This document shows, piece after piece, positions 37,134 to 47,533 of a stretch of DNA of 64,000 nt. This DNA is from Alistipes sp. (GTDB taxonomy: Bacteria > Bacteroidota > Bacteroidia > Bacteroidales > Rikenellaceae): contig JAFVIB010000018.1 of assembly GCA_017474235.1 (NCBI GenBank), positions 39,226 to 103,225 of the forward strand, in the 5' to 3' direction. A program made the translations under genes and the position numbers. Position 1 is the stretch's first letter. Each line of letters opens with the position of its first letter. The notes beneath the pieces were generated by a model. It was not told where the DNA came from and searched no databases. It was given only the letters and a program-made list of their open reading frames with translations.

Positions 37134-37448
37134 TTAGAGCAACGCCTCAATCTTTGCCTGAAGATCATTCTTAGAGATTGCGCCGACATGCTTATCTACA
37201 ACAGTACCACCCTTAATAAATACAAGGGTAGGGATGTTACGAACACGATAAACTGCAACTACATCGTCAGAGCTATCTACATCGCACTTACCGATATTCA
37301 CGCGGTCTGCATACTCCTCAGACAACTCATCTACAATCGGTGCAATAGTGCGGCAAGGACCACACCACTCTGCCCAAAAATCAATTACCAACGGCTTGGA
37401 ATCTGCTACCAATGCCTCATAGTTCTCATTTGTTACTTTAATCGCCAT
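37134..37448 (-). CDS. trxA: Thioredoxin
   Basis: A 104-residue thiol-disulfide reductant with active site W28-C29-G-P-C32 and the cis-Pro in [12 protein letters not shown]. Cytosolic. It lies 30 bases behind dnaE on the same strand, so it is probably co-transcribed with it. Confidence 0.97.
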   Translation of the reverse strand: MAIKVTNENYEALVADSKPLVIDFWAEWCGPCRTIAPIVDELSEEYADRVNIGKCDVDSSDDVVAVYRVRNIPTLVFIKGGTVVDKHVGAISKNDLQAKIEALL

Positions 37449-37478
37449 AATAGTTTAATATTTAGTTGTTTATAATAA

Positions 37479-40400
37479 TTATATCAATGAATACTTTATA
37501 TTATGTTTATCTAAAAATCCTCGCAATTCATCATTAAACACGACACGGCGGCGTTTAGTGTGCATATTCACACTAATACCATCTGCCGGCTCATAGAGAA
37601 CAATATGCAACGGTGTCTTGCCCTTACTGCGCTTGACCACATCCGCAAGCTCTGCAATAAACTCCTTCGTAAGCGATGTAGCATCTATCCATAGTGTAAC
37701 CTGCTTTAGAGTATCAACAACCTCACTTAGCTGAGTAATAGAGCTGATATTAAAGTAGTTACGGTTGATAGGGTTGAGCTTCTGCGTATCGTTCTTATCG
37801 TAAGTAGTAAACTGTCTGACCTCACCACGAATAAGCAGGTAGTAATCAGGGTGGAGGAAGTTTCTAAATCGCTCAAAGTCTTTACGACGCAACCAGAAGT
37901 CATACTTATCGTTATAATCCTCCACAGAGAGTATGCCATACTGCGACTTTCCGTCTGCCGTAGTGCGTTCCTCACCCGCAACGGTAACACAAGCGATAGA
38001 TAGCTCCTTGCCGACATTCTCATCAAGGCGATTAAGGTCGGTTATTGTTGCATTACACAGCTGGTCAATAATAGGCTTAAAGTCATCCAACGGGTGCGAG
38101 GAGAGGTACAGACCTACAACCTCACGCTCCTTACCAAGACGGCGCAGAGTACTCCACTCATCACACTGCGGCACGGTTGGGCGTTGGATAGCACCTCCAC
38201 CACCGCCAAACATACCGAACAGGCTCTGCTGGGCATTCTGCTTCTCCTCAGCATGACGCTGACCATAACGCATAAGTTGCTCGATATAGGTCACTGTCGA
38301 ATCCTTACTCTCCGGAGCAAAGAACTTACAACGCGAGAAGCCCGCAATAGAGTCAAAGCAGCCCGCATAAGCCATATTCTCAAGGCACTTACGATTGACA
38401 ACAGAGTAGTTTGTACGCTCAAAGAAGTCGAAAACATCTTTATACTGTCCGCCACGCTCACGCTCTGAAATTATCGACATAGCCGCAGCCTCGCCAACAC
38501 CCTTGATTGCTCCAAGACCGAAACGGATATCACCCGCGCAGTTTGAAGAGAAGCGCAACATAGACTCATTCACATCCGGACTGAGTACCTTGATACCCAT
38601 CTGCTGGCACTCGTTCATATAATCGGTAAGGGTAGTAATATCGTTCAGATTACTACTGAGCAGTGCCGCCATATACTCTGATGGGAAGTTTGCCTTCAGA
38701 TATGCTGTCTGGTAGGCTACCCACGAATAACAGGTTGCGTGCGACTTATTGAAGGCATAAGATGCAAATTTCTCCCAATCTGCCCAAATCTTCTCTAAGA
38801 CATCCTTATCGTGACCGTTCTTAATACCGCCCTTGATAAACTTAGGCTTGAGGGCATCCAGCTTATCCTTCAGCTTCTTACCCATAGCCTTACGCAGGGT
38901 ATCTGACTGACCACGGGTAAAGTCGGCAAGTAGGCGCGAGAGCAACATAACCTGCTCTTGATAGACCGTAATACCGTAGGTATCCTTAAGATACTTCTCC
39001 ATTATCGGAATATCATAGACTATCGGCTTGCGACCCTGCTTACGGTCAATAAAGTCAGGAATATAGTCCATAGGACCCGGACGATAGAGGGCATTCATCG
39101 CAATAAGGTCCTCAAAGACCGTTGGCTGCAGCTCCCTCAAGTACTTCTGCATACCCGGGGACTCAAACTGGAATGTACCAACCGTGCGACCCTCGCAATA
39201 GAGGCGGTAGGTTGCAGGGTCATCAATCGGGATTGCGTCAATATCTACCTCTACACCCTTGATACGGCGGATATTCTCGACCGCATCTTTCATAATAGTA
39301 AGGTTCTTAAGACCGAGGAAGTCCATCTTAATCAGACCTGTATCCTCAATCACAGAGCCCTCATACTGCGTAACGAGCATCTTCTCGCCCGTCTCCTTAT
39401 CGTCTGCCGTAGAGACAGGGACCCAATCGGTAATATCATCACGACAGATAATAGTACCGCAGGCGTGAACTCCCGTACCACGAACATTACCCTCAAGCTG
39501 TCGGGCATACTTGATTGTATCCCTCAATATAGGGTTATCAGAGCGTTCAGCCTCCTGAAGCTCCGCAACATAGGCTATCGAGTTGGCGAGATTTACCTTC
39601 AGCTGCTTATCCTTATTCTTCGGGTCTGGAATACGCGCAGGAATAAGTTTACAAAGACGATCCGACTCCGAGAGTGGCAACTGCTGCACTCGAGCAACAT
39701 CCTTCAGTGCCATCTTTGTAGCCATAGTACCGTAAGTAATAATATGGGCAACCTTCTCCTTACCATACTTATTTGTTACCCACTCAAGCACGCGACCGCG
39801 ACCCTCATCATCAAAGTCGATATCGATATCGGGCAGCGAGATACGGTCAGGGTTAAGGAAACGCTCAAAAAGCAGGTCGTACTTAATAGGGTCTATCTGC
39901 GTAATACCGAGGCAATATGCCACAGCGGAGCCTGCCGCAGAACCTCGTCCCGGACCTACCCAAACACCCAACTCCTTACGCGCAGCTGCGATAAAGTCCT
40001 GCACAATAAGGAAGTAACCCGGGAAACCCATCGTCTTCATAATGTGCAACTCGAACTTCAGTCGCTCTGCTGTCTCTGCATCAAGCGTCTCTCCATAGCG
40101 TCTCTCTGCGCCTACCATTGTAAGGTGGGCAAGGTAGTCCGCCTCAAGTTTGATACGATAGAGGCGGTCATAGCCTCCGAGCTTGGCAATCTTCTTCTCG
40201 CCCTCCTCCTGAGACATTATCTCTACGCCATTCTCATCGCGAGTAAACTCATTAAACAGATCCTGCTCACTAAAACGGGCACGATACTGCTCCTCTGTGC
40301 CGAAGTCAGCAGGGATGTCGAACATCGGCATAATAGGGTCGTGGTCGATAGAGTAGTGCTCTACCTTATTACATATCTCGACAGTATTCTCAAGAGCCTG

Positions 40401-41492
40401 CGGAACATCTGCAAAGAGGTCAGACATCTCTTGGCGCGACTTCATCCACTCCTGCTTGGAGTAGAGCAGACGGTCAGGGCTATCAAAGTCGTGGCGGGAG
40501 TTGATTGTAATAAGGCGGTCGTGAGCCTCGGCATCTGCCTCCTCGACAAAGTGTACATCGTTTGTAGCTACAAGCTTGATATTATGACGCTCTGCAATAT
40601 CTAAAAGCACCTCATTGACCTTGCATTGGAGCCTATATGTGTCGTGATTAGCACGCTCAACGGTAGCCTTATGACGCTGAAGCTCAAGGTAGTAATCATC
40701 CCCAAAGAGCTGCTTATGCCATAGTACCGCACGCTCGGCATCATCAAGCCTGCCTGCAAGAATTAGTTTCGGAATCTCGCCACCAATACAAGCAGAGCAG
40801 CAGATAAGACCCTCGTGATAACGCTCCAAATCTCGGTGGTCTGTACGCGGACGGTTATAAAAACCATCAGTCCACGCGCGAGAAACTATCTTAATCAGAT
40901 TTTTATAACCCTTAAGGTTCTTGGCAAGCAGAATAAGGTGCCAGCCACCCATATCACTCTTGACATCCTTACGCTTAAGCTCCATAGCCTCGCGGGCAAC
41001 ATAGACCTCACAGCCGATAATAGGCTTAAAATCGGGCACAGCACCGAGTTCAGCGAGCTTTGCATCTGCCTTCGCAAGGTCGAAGCCAAACTCCTTCTCC
41101 ATACTCTCGACAGTCGAAAGCTGACCCTTGAGTTTGAGCAACTGCTCATTATCCTCCATAGAGTAGGCTCTACTTGACTCTATCTGCGCCTGCAAAGCTG
41201 CGATATCACTACTCAACGATGTGCGGTAAGCCTCAATATCAGGATGCTCCGAGAGCAACTTCTCCAGACTGTCACGAAGAGATTTGAGCGACTTTAACTT
41301 ATCGTGCTTCTGACCGTTCTTCTTCTTGACATAGTTCCAAAACTCCTTAATACCGAACATATTACCGTGGTCAGTAATGGCAATGCCAGGCATACCGTCG
41401 CCTAAAGCCTTATCAACAAGGCGAGAGATACTTGCCTGACCATCAAGGAGCGAGTACTGTGAGTGAGTATGTAGATGTACGAATTGGTGCAT
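37479..41492 (-). CDS. dnaE: DNA polymerase III alpha subunit
   Basis: Replicative DNA polymerase. The 1337 residues start at MHQFVHLHTHSQYS (the frame runs 21 codons further, but the PHP domain begins right at this Met). The domains are a PHP domain with TDHGNMFG, a polymerase palm with PDIDIDFDDEGR (catalytic Asps), a (HhH)2 segment and an OB fold near the end. A Lys-rich coiled-coil-like insert at about residues 75-165 expands the PHP domain, as in other Bacteroidetes. The polymerase lies beside trxA, far from dnaN. Confidence 0.97.
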   Translation of the reverse strand: MHQFVHLHTHSQYSLLDGQASISRLVDKALGDGMPGIAITDHGNMFGIKEFWNYVKKKNGQKHDKLKSLKSLRDSLEKLLSEHPDIEAYRTSLSSDIAALQAQIESSRAYSMEDNEQLLKLKGQLSTVESMEKEFGFDLAKADAKLAELGAVPDFKPIIGCEVYVAREAMELKRKDVKSDMGGWHLILLAKNLKGYKNLIKIVSRAWTDGFYNRPRTDHRDLERYHEGLICCSACIGGEIPKLILAGRLDDAERAVLWHKQLFGDDYYLELQRHKATVERANHDTYRLQCKVNEVLLDIAERHNIKLVATNDVHFVEEADAEAHDRLITINSRHDFDSPDRLLYSKQEWMKSRQEMSDLFADVPQALENTVEICNKVEHYSIDHDPIMPMFDIPADFGTEEQYRARFSEQDLFNEFTRDENGVEIMSQEEGEKKIAKLGGYDRLYRIKLEADYLAHLTMVGAERRYGETLDAETAERLKFELHIMKTMGFPGYFLIVQDFIAAARKELGVWVGPGRGSAAGSAVAYCLGITQIDPIKYDLLFERFLNPDRISLPDIDIDFDDEGRGRVLEWVTNKYGKEKVAHIITYGTMATKMALKDVARVQQLPLSESDRLCKLIPARIPDPKNKDKQLKVNLANSIAYVAELQEAERSDNPILRDTIKYARQLEGNVRGTGVHACGTIICRDDITDWVPVSTADDKETGEKMLVTQYEGSVIEDTGLIKMDFLGLKNLTIMKDAVENIRRIKGVEVDIDAIPIDDPATYRLYCEGRTVGTFQFESPGMQKYLRELQPTVFEDLIAMNALYRPGPMDYIPDFIDRKQGRKPIVYDIPIMEKYLKDTYGITVYQEQVMLLSRLLADFTRGQSDTLRKAMGKKLKDKLDALKPKFIKGGIKNGHDKDVLEKIWADWEKFASYAFNKSHATCYSWVAYQTAYLKANFPSEYMAALLSSNLNDITTLTDYMNECQQMGIKVLSPDVNESMLRFSSNCAGDIRFGLGAIKGVGEAAAMSIISERERGGQYKDVFDFFERTNYSVVNRKCLENMAYAGCFDSIAGFSRCKFFAPESKDSTVTYIEQLMRYGQRHAEEKQNAQQSLFGMFGGGGGAIQRPTVPQCDEWSTLRRLGKEREVVGLYLSSHPLDDFKPIIDQLCNATITDLNRLDENVGKELSIACVTVAGEERTTADGKSQYGILSVEDYNDKYDFWLRRKDFERFRNFLHPDYYLLIRGEVRQFTTYDKNDTQKLNPINRNYFNISSITQLSEVVDTLKQVTLWIDATSLTKEFIAELADVVKRSKGKTPLHIVLYEPADGISVNMHTKRRRVVFNDELRGFLDKHNIKYSLI

Positions 41493-41564
41493 AACAGTAA
41501 AATATTTAAAACTCTGCAAATCAGCCGTTTGTATAAAAGCCCTATGCAAAGTCAATATCTGTTA

Positions 41565-41622
41565 CAAATATAAAACTTTTTGGCAAGAATCTTGCAACTT
41601 TTCCGTAAAATTATTAACTTTG
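41565..41622. promoter_or_regulatory. Bidirectional promoter of dnaE and the DUF2007 gene
   Basis: The two -33 elements share the palindrome TTGCAA (41592-41597). Rightward: TTG (41592-41594), 20 bases, TAACTTTG (41615-41622). Leftward: TTG (41597-41595), 22 bases, TATATTTG (41572-41565). The two promoters fire back to back from this centre. Confidence 0.65.
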
Positions 41623-41650
41623 AGAAACAAACCCCTAAAACCGTACCAAT

Positions 41651-41860
41651 ATGCAGAGTCAAGAGTTGGTAATTATCGCCGAGTACAACTCCTATATGGA
41701 GGCTGAAATGGCAAAGAGCATCGTTGCAAGTGCGGGCATCTATGCCGAAATCCGAAATGAGTATATGTCAACAGCTTACGCTGTGGCTATACCTCCGCAA
41801 CTGCTTGTGCCTTACGATGATGTGGAGCAGGCAAAGGTACTACTCCGAATACATCCATAA
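41651..41860 (+). CDS. DUF2007 family small protein
   Basis: A 69-residue protein beginning MQSQELVIIAEYNSYMEAEMAK with the PPQLLVPYDDVEQA segment; this is the DUF2007 fold (a short ferredoxin-like domain). Role unknown; signal transduction is only a database-style guess. It has its own promoter, shared back to back with dnaE. Confidence 0.85.
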   Translation: MQSQELVIIAEYNSYMEAEMAKSIVASAGIYAEIRNEYMSTAYAVAIPPQLLVPYDDVEQAKVLLRIHP

Positions 41861-42580
41861 CTACTCGTTCCAAATAGACCACGACGCCTCAGCCTGTGAG
41901 CAGAACATCTCACTGCCGCCAATAGTGGTAGCACCACGCTCCGCACCCAAGCGCATAAAGAGCGTGCAGGTGGGGTTATATATCAAATCAAAGAGAATAT
42001 GTGACGATGTAAGGCGTGAATAATCAATCTGTGGCGCAGCATCGATATTAGGATACATTCCTACAGGTGTTGTATTGACTATCAGGAGGTTATCTGCTAT
42101 AACCTCATCCGTTACTTGAGCATAAGTAATTCTATTTTCCCCCTCTGTGCGCGACACAACGGTACACTCTACACCTAACTCTTTAAGCACATAAAGCACA
42201 GCCGCAGCAGCACCTCCCGTGCCCAAAACGAGGGCTTTTGTATTACGCAAATCAAATCTCGCAAGGCTCTTACGGATACCTACAACATCGGTATTATAGC
42301 CGTGCATATCCCCCTGCGAGTCAATCTTCACACAGTTTACCGCACCCACAGCCGCAGCCTCCTCGCTAATCGTGGCAAGGTAGGGCAGAATCTGCCTCTT
42401 ATACGGGATAGTCACATTAAAGCCCGCAAATTCTTCTCTCAACCCCTCGACCTGCTCAATTGTAGTTATAGGGTAGAGGTCATAGCGACAATCAATACCC
42501 TCCTGAGCAAACTTCTCTGTAAAGTACTTTGCCGAGGCGGAGTGACCGAGTGGGTAGCCGATAAGTCCAAACTTTCTCAT
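41861..42580 (-). CDS. aroE: Shikimate dehydrogenase
   Basis: Reduces 3-dehydroshikimate to shikimate with NADPH in aromatic amino acid synthesis. The 239 residues have GYPLGHSASAKYF (substrate binding), VTIPYKRQIL (catalytic Lys), GTGGAAAAVLYVL (nucleotide loop) and STNTTP-like VNTTPVGMYP. Slightly shorter than E. coli's. It ends one base after the DUF2007 gene on the other strand. Its -7 box ends only 4 bases before the ATG. Confidence 0.95.
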   Translation of the reverse strand: MRKFGLIGYPLGHSASAKYFTEKFAQEGIDCRYDLYPITTIEQVEGLREEFAGFNVTIPYKRQILPYLATISEEAAAVGAVNCVKIDSQGDMHGYNTDVVGIRKSLARFDLRNTKALVLGTGGAAAAVLYVLKELGVECTVVSRTEGENRITYAQVTDEVIADNLLIVNTTPVGMYPNIDAAPQIDYSRLTSSHILFDLIYNPTCTLFMRLGAERGATTIGGSEMFCSQAEASWSIWNE

Positions 42581-42584
42581 ACAA

Positions 42585-42592
42585 CAAAGGTA
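42585..42592 (-). promoter_or_regulatory. aroE -7 box
   Basis: TACCTTTG on the minus strand, ending 4 bases before the aroE ATG. No TTG at the usual -33 spacing. Confidence 0.5.
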
Positions 42593-42594
42593 AT

Positions 42595-42622
42595 AAAAAA
42601 TGCGATGCGCAGAGGCACCGCA
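42595..42622 (-). terminator. Terminator of the PUR-protein gene
   Basis: On the minus strand, TGCGGTGC pairs with GCATCGCA (one G-U pair), loop of six, then six T. It directly precedes the aroE promoter. Confidence 0.7.
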
Positions 42623-42644
42623 CTTAACAAATAGTTAAAAACTT

Positions 42645-42935
42645 CTACTCGTCAGCAATCTCCGTCGTGTGCTCCTTAATAAAGTCGATAACCTCCGCAA
42701 GACCCTCTGTAAACTTCGTAAAGTCCTCCTTATAGAGGAAAATCTTATGGCGGTCAAAGGCTATGCTACCATCCTCACGGGTCATCTTACGCGACTCAGT
42801 AATAGTAAGGAAGTAGTCACCTCCACGGGTAGATTTGACATCAAAGAAGTATGTTCTACGACCAGCTTTAATCGACTTGGAGAGGATTTGGTCGCCGTAA
42901 TCTTCCCCATCTAATTGCCGTGCAAATGATGCCAT
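42645..42935 (-). CDS. PUR-alpha-like nucleic-acid-binding protein
   Basis: A 96-residue protein of the bacterial PUR family (DUF3276): KSIKAGRRTYFFDVKSTRGGDYFLTI is the typical beta-rich PUR repeat core. The eukaryotic relatives bind single-stranded DNA and RNA. It lies 32 bases behind hisS, with a short TG-rich run between (about 42950-42966). Confidence 0.9.
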   Translation of the reverse strand: MASFARQLDGEDYGDQILSKSIKAGRRTYFFDVKSTRGGDYFLTITESRKMTREDGSIAFDRHKIFLYKEDFTKFTEGLAEVIDFIKEHTTEIADE

Positions 42936-42967
42936 TTCAATTTATAATATGTGTGTGTTTGTGTGTC

Positions 42968-44311
42968 TTAATCAATAGCCTCAGCAAGCGATGTTACAGC
43001 CACGGTAGTCTGCTCGCCCGAATTCATATTCTTCAGCGTTACAACACCCTGCTCAAGCTCATTACTGCCGATAATTGCCACATAAGGGATTGCTCGGCGG
43101 TTGGCATACTCCATCTGCTTCTTCATCTTCGCGCTATCCGGATAGAGCTCTGCCGAGATGCCGGCACTGCGAAGGCTCTTGACTGCTCGCAATGACGCCA
43201 TAGCCTCTGCAACCCCGAGATTAACAAAGAGTACCTTTGTTGTCGTTGCAATATCCGAAGGGAAGAGGTCAAGACCTACCATAACATCATAGATACGGTC
43301 TGCACCAAACGAGATACCGACGCCCGAAACATCGTTCAGACCAAAGATACCCGTAAGGTTATCGTAGCGACCACCTCCGCAGATTGAGCCGATAGCAAAA
43401 TCACGCGCCTTAACCTCGAAGATAGCACCTGTATAGTAGTTCAGACCACGCGCAAGAGAGAGGTCAAGCTCAACATCTATCTTACAGCCCACCTGAGCAA
43501 CGCAATCAAAGATTGTCTCCATCTCCTCGACACCCTTCAGACCCGTCTCTGACGATGCAAGTATCTGACGCAGGGTAGCGAGTTTCTCGGTTGTAGTGCC
43601 ACTAAGCTCAAGGATTGGCTGCAACTTCTCGATAGCCTCAGCCTCGATACCACGCTCCAAAAGCTCCGCCTTAACAGCATCAAGACCAATCTTCTCAAGC
43701 TTATCTATCGCAACAGTGATATCAATCATCTTATCAGCGTGACCCATAACCTCCGCGATACCGTAGAGGATTTTGCGGTTGTTCATCTTCAGCGTAACTG
43801 CGATACCCAACTTCTCGAACACGCTCTCGACAATACCTACAAGCTCTACCTCGCTCAGCAGTGACTTTGAGCCGATAACATCGACATCACACTGATAGAA
43901 CTCACGATAGCGACCCTTCTGCGGACGGTCGGCACGCCATACAGGCTGCACCTGATAACGCTTGAACGGGAAGGTGATATCGTTCTGGTGCTGAACAACA
44001 TAACGCGCAAATGGAACGGTCAAATCATAACGCAGACCCTTCTCACAAATCTTCGATGCCTCTGTAAGTTCGTGTGGCTGAAGTTTAGCTGCATAGTCGC
44101 CCGAGTTGAGCACCTTAAAGAGCAGTTTGTCGCCCTCATCGCCATACTTACCCAGCAGAGTAGATAGATTCTCCATTGCAGGGGTCTCGATAGGCGAGTA
44201 ACCGTTCAGGCGAAAGACGCTACGGATTGTGTTAAATATGTAGTCACGGCGCATCATCTCTGCCGGAGAGAAGTCGCGTGTACCCTTTGGTATTGATGGT
44301 TTCTGTGCCAT
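42968..44311 (-). CDS. hisS: Histidyl-tRNA synthetase
   Basis: Charges tRNA-His. The 447 residues show class II motif 2 ([19 protein letters not shown]), motif 3 ([11 protein letters not shown]), the histidine-binding [12 protein letters not shown] and GGGRYDN, and a C-terminal anticodon domain. It starts 2 bases after ettA ends, so it is translated with it. Confidence 0.97.
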   Translation of the reverse strand: MAQKPSIPKGTRDFSPAEMMRRDYIFNTIRSVFRLNGYSPIETPAMENLSTLLGKYGDEGDKLLFKVLNSGDYAAKLQPHELTEASKICEKGLRYDLTVPFARYVVQHQNDITFPFKRYQVQPVWRADRPQKGRYREFYQCDVDVIGSKSLLSEVELVGIVESVFEKLGIAVTLKMNNRKILYGIAEVMGHADKMIDITVAIDKLEKIGLDAVKAELLERGIEAEAIEKLQPILELSGTTTEKLATLRQILASSETGLKGVEEMETIFDCVAQVGCKIDVELDLSLARGLNYYTGAIFEVKARDFAIGSICGGGRYDNLTGIFGLNDVSGVGISFGADRIYDVMVGLDLFPSDIATTTKVLFVNLGVAEAMASLRAVKSLRSAGISAELYPDSAKMKKQMEYANRRAIPYVAIIGSNELEQGVVTLKNMNSGEQTTVAVTSLAEAID

Positions 44312-44313
44312 AA

Positions 44314-45993
44314 TTAATTCTCTTCTGTAAGTTTTCTATACTTCACTCTCTTCGGTGCTGTATCAAGTCCCTGAGCCCTCTTCCACTCCTCATACTCCGA
44401 GTAAGAACCCTCATAGAAGACTACATTACCGTCGCCCTCAAATGAGAGGATATGGGTAGCAACACGGTCAAGGAACCAACGGTCGTGGGAGATGACAACT
44501 GCACAGCCTGCAAAGTTCTCCAGACCCTCCTCAAGCGCACGCAGGGTATTAACATCAATATCGTTGGTAGGCTCATCGAGCAGAATGACATTACCCTCCT
44601 CCTTCAGTGCAAGGGCAAGGTGTAGGCGGTTACGCTCTCCACCAGACAGCACTCCACACTTCTTCTCCTGATCTGCACCCGTGAAGTTAAAACGAGCTAC
44701 ATAGGCGCGAGCATTTACCTGACGGTTACCGAGGGTTATCAGCTCACTATTCTGCGAAATAACCTCATAGACGGTCTTTTCAGGATCAATAGAGGCGTGC
44801 TGCTGATCTACATAGGCGAGCTTGACGGTCTGACCAACGGTAAAAGTACCCGCAGTAGGCTCCTCAAGACCCATAATCATACGGAATAGGGTAGTCTTAC
44901 CCGTGCCGTTAGGACCGATAACGCCGACAATGCCCGCAGGTGGCAATGTAAAGTCAAGACCCTCATAGAGTACACGGTCGCCATAAGCCTTGCTAACACC
45001 GTGAGCCTCAATAACCACATCTCCCAAACGAGGTCCGTTAGGGATATAAATCTCCAACTTCTCCTCCTTCTGCTTGGTATCCTCATTGAGCATCTTATCG
45101 TATGCCGACAGACGAGCCTTGCTCTTTGCACGACGACCCGATGGAGCCATATTAACCCACTCCAACTCGCGCTCAAGAGTCTTGCGACGCTTACTCTCCT
45201 GCTTCTCCTCAAGAGCCATACGCTTGGTCTTCTGCTCCAGCCAACCCGAGTAGTTACCCTTCCACGGAATACCCTCGCCACGGTCAAGCTCAAGAATCCA
45301 ACCTGCAACATTATCGAGGAAGTAACGGTCGTGAGTAACAGCAATCACAGTACCCTTATACTGCTGGAGGTGCTGCTCAAGCCAATCGATACTCTCAGCG
45401 TCAAGGTGGTTGGTAGGCTCGTCAAGGAGCAATACATCAGGCTGCTGCAACAGCAGTCGGCAGAGTGCCACACGACGACGCTCACCTCCCGACAGCACTG
45501 CCACGCTCTGCTCAGGATGAGGACAACGAAGAGCATCCATAGCACGCTCAAGAACGCTATCAAGCTCCCAGCCATTCACCTGGTCAATCTTCTCATAAAC
45601 AACGCCCTGACGCTCGATAAGCGCATTCATCTCATCGTCACTCATCGGCTCACAGAGCTTCATATTTATCTCCTCATACTCCTTCAACAGCGCAACGGTC
45701 TCGGCACAACCCTCCTCGACAACCTCACGGACAGTCTTGGAGTTATCGAGCTGTGGCTCCTGCTCAAGGTAGCCCACAGAGTAGCCCGGAGAGAAGACAA
45801 CCTCGCCCTGAAAGTTCTTGTCAATGCCCGCGATAATCTTCATAAGCGTAGATTTACCCGAGCCGTTAAGACCGATAATGCCAATCTTGGCACCGTAGAA
45901 GAATGATAGATAGATGTTGTTCAAAACCCTTTTTTGGTTGGTAAAGGTCTTTGAGACACCCACCATCGAGAAGATAATTTTTTCGTCTGCCAT
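44314..45993 (-). CDS. ettA: Energy-dependent translational throttle protein EttA (ABC-F)
   Basis: Soluble ABC-F ATPase that binds the ribosomal E site and slows the first elongation steps when ATP is low. Two ABC domains: Walker [10 protein letters not shown] and GPNGTGKTT, signatures LSGGERRRV and LSGGERNRL, Walker [12 protein letters not shown] and [11 protein letters not shown]. The Arg-rich P-site-interaction linker lies between them ([22 protein letters not shown]). The 559 residues equal E. coli EttA's length. First gene of the ettA-hisS-PUR transcript. Confidence 0.95.
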   Translation of the reverse strand: MADEKIIFSMVGVSKTFTNQKRVLNNIYLSFFYGAKIGIIGLNGSGKSTLMKIIAGIDKNFQGEVVFSPGYSVGYLEQEPQLDNSKTVREVVEEGCAETVALLKEYEEINMKLCEPMSDDEMNALIERQGVVYEKIDQVNGWELDSVLERAMDALRCPHPEQSVAVLSGGERRRVALCRLLLQQPDVLLLDEPTNHLDAESIDWLEQHLQQYKGTVIAVTHDRYFLDNVAGWILELDRGEGIPWKGNYSGWLEQKTKRMALEEKQESKRRKTLERELEWVNMAPSGRRAKSKARLSAYDKMLNEDTKQKEEKLEIYIPNGPRLGDVVIEAHGVSKAYGDRVLYEGLDFTLPPAGIVGVIGPNGTGKTTLFRMIMGLEEPTAGTFTVGQTVKLAYVDQQHASIDPEKTVYEVISQNSELITLGNRQVNARAYVARFNFTGADQEKKCGVLSGGERNRLHLALALKEEGNVILLDEPTNDIDVNTLRALEEGLENFAGCAVVISHDRWFLDRVATHILSFEGDGNVVFYEGSYSEYEEWKRAQGLDTAPKRVKYRKLTEEN

Positions 45994-46024
45994 ATACCTA
46001 ATTCTATATTTGTTCTAATTTGTG

Positions 46025-46053
46025 CAAAGATAGTAATTTTTACGCAATCGCAA
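46025..46053 (-). promoter_or_regulatory. ettA promoter
   Basis: On the minus strand, TTG (46051-46053), 18-base spacer, TATCTTTG (46025-46032). Confidence 0.6.
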
Positions 46054-46058
46054 AGCCT

Positions 46059-47117
46059 CTAAAGCGATTTTTTGAAGAGTTTAGCCGTGTGGCTCATAAA
46101 ACTACGGTACGAGGCTTGAGCACGGCTATTCATTACAAGAGTGTCGCCAACAGACTTCGGAATAACCGTATAATCGCTCCTATCGACCCAAACAGGCTCT
46201 ATATCAAGCCAATACTGACAACCGTCAGCACACTTCTCGACCGTCACACGCGCCATAATACCTCCCTCGTTATTATGTCCGCTCTGATTGGAGATAAAGT
46301 TACCCAGCGAGTAGGCTGTAACCCTGCGACCATCGCACACAGCACCCTGAACAGTATGAGGATGTGAGCCGATAACTATCTGACAGCCTGCACGATAGAG
46401 AAAATCAGCGACTGCTCTCTGACCTCTACTCGGCACAGAACTATACTCCGCGCCCCAATGCAGAAACGCCACACGACAATCTGCATCCGACGCAGCAGCA
46501 AGGTCACGAGCCATCGCAAGCGTGTCAAGCATCGGCACATTAACACCTTCAGGCAGGGCAATACCATTGGTCGAATGGGTATAGGTCAGAAAGGCAAAAT
46601 CGATACCTTTTATCCTAACTCTCAATGGGTTAGGAATATTTGTACCGATAACCTCAAACCCGCATTTTCGGGCAATATCTATTGTTGAAAGAACACCCTC
46701 CGCTCCGTAGTCAAGCGTGTGGTTATTCGCTGTCGAGACCATATCCACACCAGCAGCAGCCAACGCCTCGGCAAGCGCAGCAGGGGATTTGAAACGAGGA
46801 TAACCACTATACGGCTCACTATATCCGAGCGTGGTTTCGAGATTGGCAACGGTGTAGTCCGCACACTCAAAAATAGGCTTTACATACTTAAAGCAAGAGT
46901 TGAAATCATAACCATTAACACCCTTTGCCTTAGCGATTTGCGGAGCGTGACACATAACATCACCAACAAATAGAAGGGTAGCCCGAGGATTAGGCTCTGA
47001 ACGCTCAAATTGTGGCTTTTCAGAGACACAAAAACACCCTGCAAACATTATTGCAGAGAACAGAGAAAGTATTGTTAAAATCGCTCTCAATCTCTCTTTT
47101 CGCGCTTTGGAAACCAA
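46059..47117 (-). CDS. CapA family lipoprotein (poly-gamma-glutamate synthesis-like)
   Basis: A 352-residue exported lipoprotein with a calcineurin-like fold. Signal ends AGC or so (MFAGCFC), then LFVGDVMCH, NLETTLG, TANNHTLDYG, LHWGAEYS and GSHPHTVQG, the metal-binding motifs of the PGA_cap/CapA family. A role in capsule polymer synthesis is known only for some members, and no partner genes are here. The start is uncertain: TTG at 47117 or TTG at 47090, both inside the upstream gene. Confidence 0.85.
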   Translation of the reverse strand: MVSKARKERLRAILTILSLFSAIMFAGCFCVSEKPQFERSEPNPRATLLFVGDVMCHAPQIAKAKGVNGYDFNSCFKYVKPIFECADYTVANLETTLGYSEPYSGYPRFKSPAALAEALAAAGVDMVSTANNHTLDYGAEGVLSTIDIARKCGFEVIGTNIPNPLRVRIKGIDFAFLTYTHSTNGIALPEGVNVPMLDTLAMARDLAAASDADCRVAFLHWGAEYSSVPSRGQRAVADFLYRAGCQIVIGSHPHTVQGAVCDGRRVTAYSLGNFISNQSGHNNEGGIMARVTVEKCADGCQYWLDIEPVWVDRSDYTVIPKSVGDTLVMNSRAQASYRSFMSHTAKLFKKSL

Positions 47118-47371
47118 CCCTTTCTAACCCTCTCGCGCTGCTCAAACAACTCGTGGATACTCCAAAATGAGGATGCACCCCACACAGCCAACAGCGTGGA
47201 AATGAGAATATTATCTACAAATAGTGCAGCCACAACCGTAACCACACCCATAAGCGCAAAGACCCACCAACAGCCTACACCAAAGTAGTACTCGCCCTTG
47301 ATTACCATCGGATGGAACAGTCCGATAATCAGAAAGGTCGCTATGCCGATAATTATACCTGTAAAATTCAT
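47087..47371 (-). CDS. DUF4491 family small membrane protein
   Basis: A 94-residue protein starting MNFTGIIIGIATFLIIGLF with three membrane helices, GEYYFGVGCWWVFALMG in the middle and a basic tail (FPKREKRD). It matches the Bacteroidetes DUF4491 family; no function is known. It overlaps the CapA-like gene. A promoter lies 20 bases upstream. The frame runs to 47413 without homology. Confidence 0.85.
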   Translation of the reverse strand: MNFTGIIIGIATFLIIGLFHPMVIKGEYYFGVGCWWVFALMGVVTVVAALFVDNILISTLLAVWGASSFWSIHELFEQRERVRKGWFPKREKRD

Positions 47372-47390
47372 ACAATTCACTTTTAATCCA

Positions 47391-47421
47391 CAAATGTAGT
47401 AAAAAATTCCCAAATCTCCAA
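47391..47421 (-). promoter_or_regulatory. Promoter of the DUF4491-capA-like operon
   Basis: On the minus strand, TTG (47419-47421), 20-base spacer, TACATTTG (47391-47398). Confidence 0.7.
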
Positions 47422-47533
47422 TCTCAGGCTGGTCGCAGAGTGTTCTTGGTCAGAATGTGCATTGTGCAAACAAACAAGGATGTGTCACAAAGAACACACC
47501 CTTTTCACAAGAAGTTGTATAACCAGCGTAGAT

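Noticed and set aside
38958-40604. 548-codon open frame on the plus strand
   Set aside because: It lies wholly inside dnaE on the other strand, has no recognisable domain or start signal, and its composition is that of an antisense shadow of dnaE codons.
42940-42967. TG-rich run between hisS and the PUR gene as a microsatellite
   Set aside because: Too short and irregular to call a repeat tract.
45001-45906. 301-codon frame on the plus strand inside ettA
   Set aside because: Antisense shadow; Leu/Thr-rich low-information sequence and no start signal.
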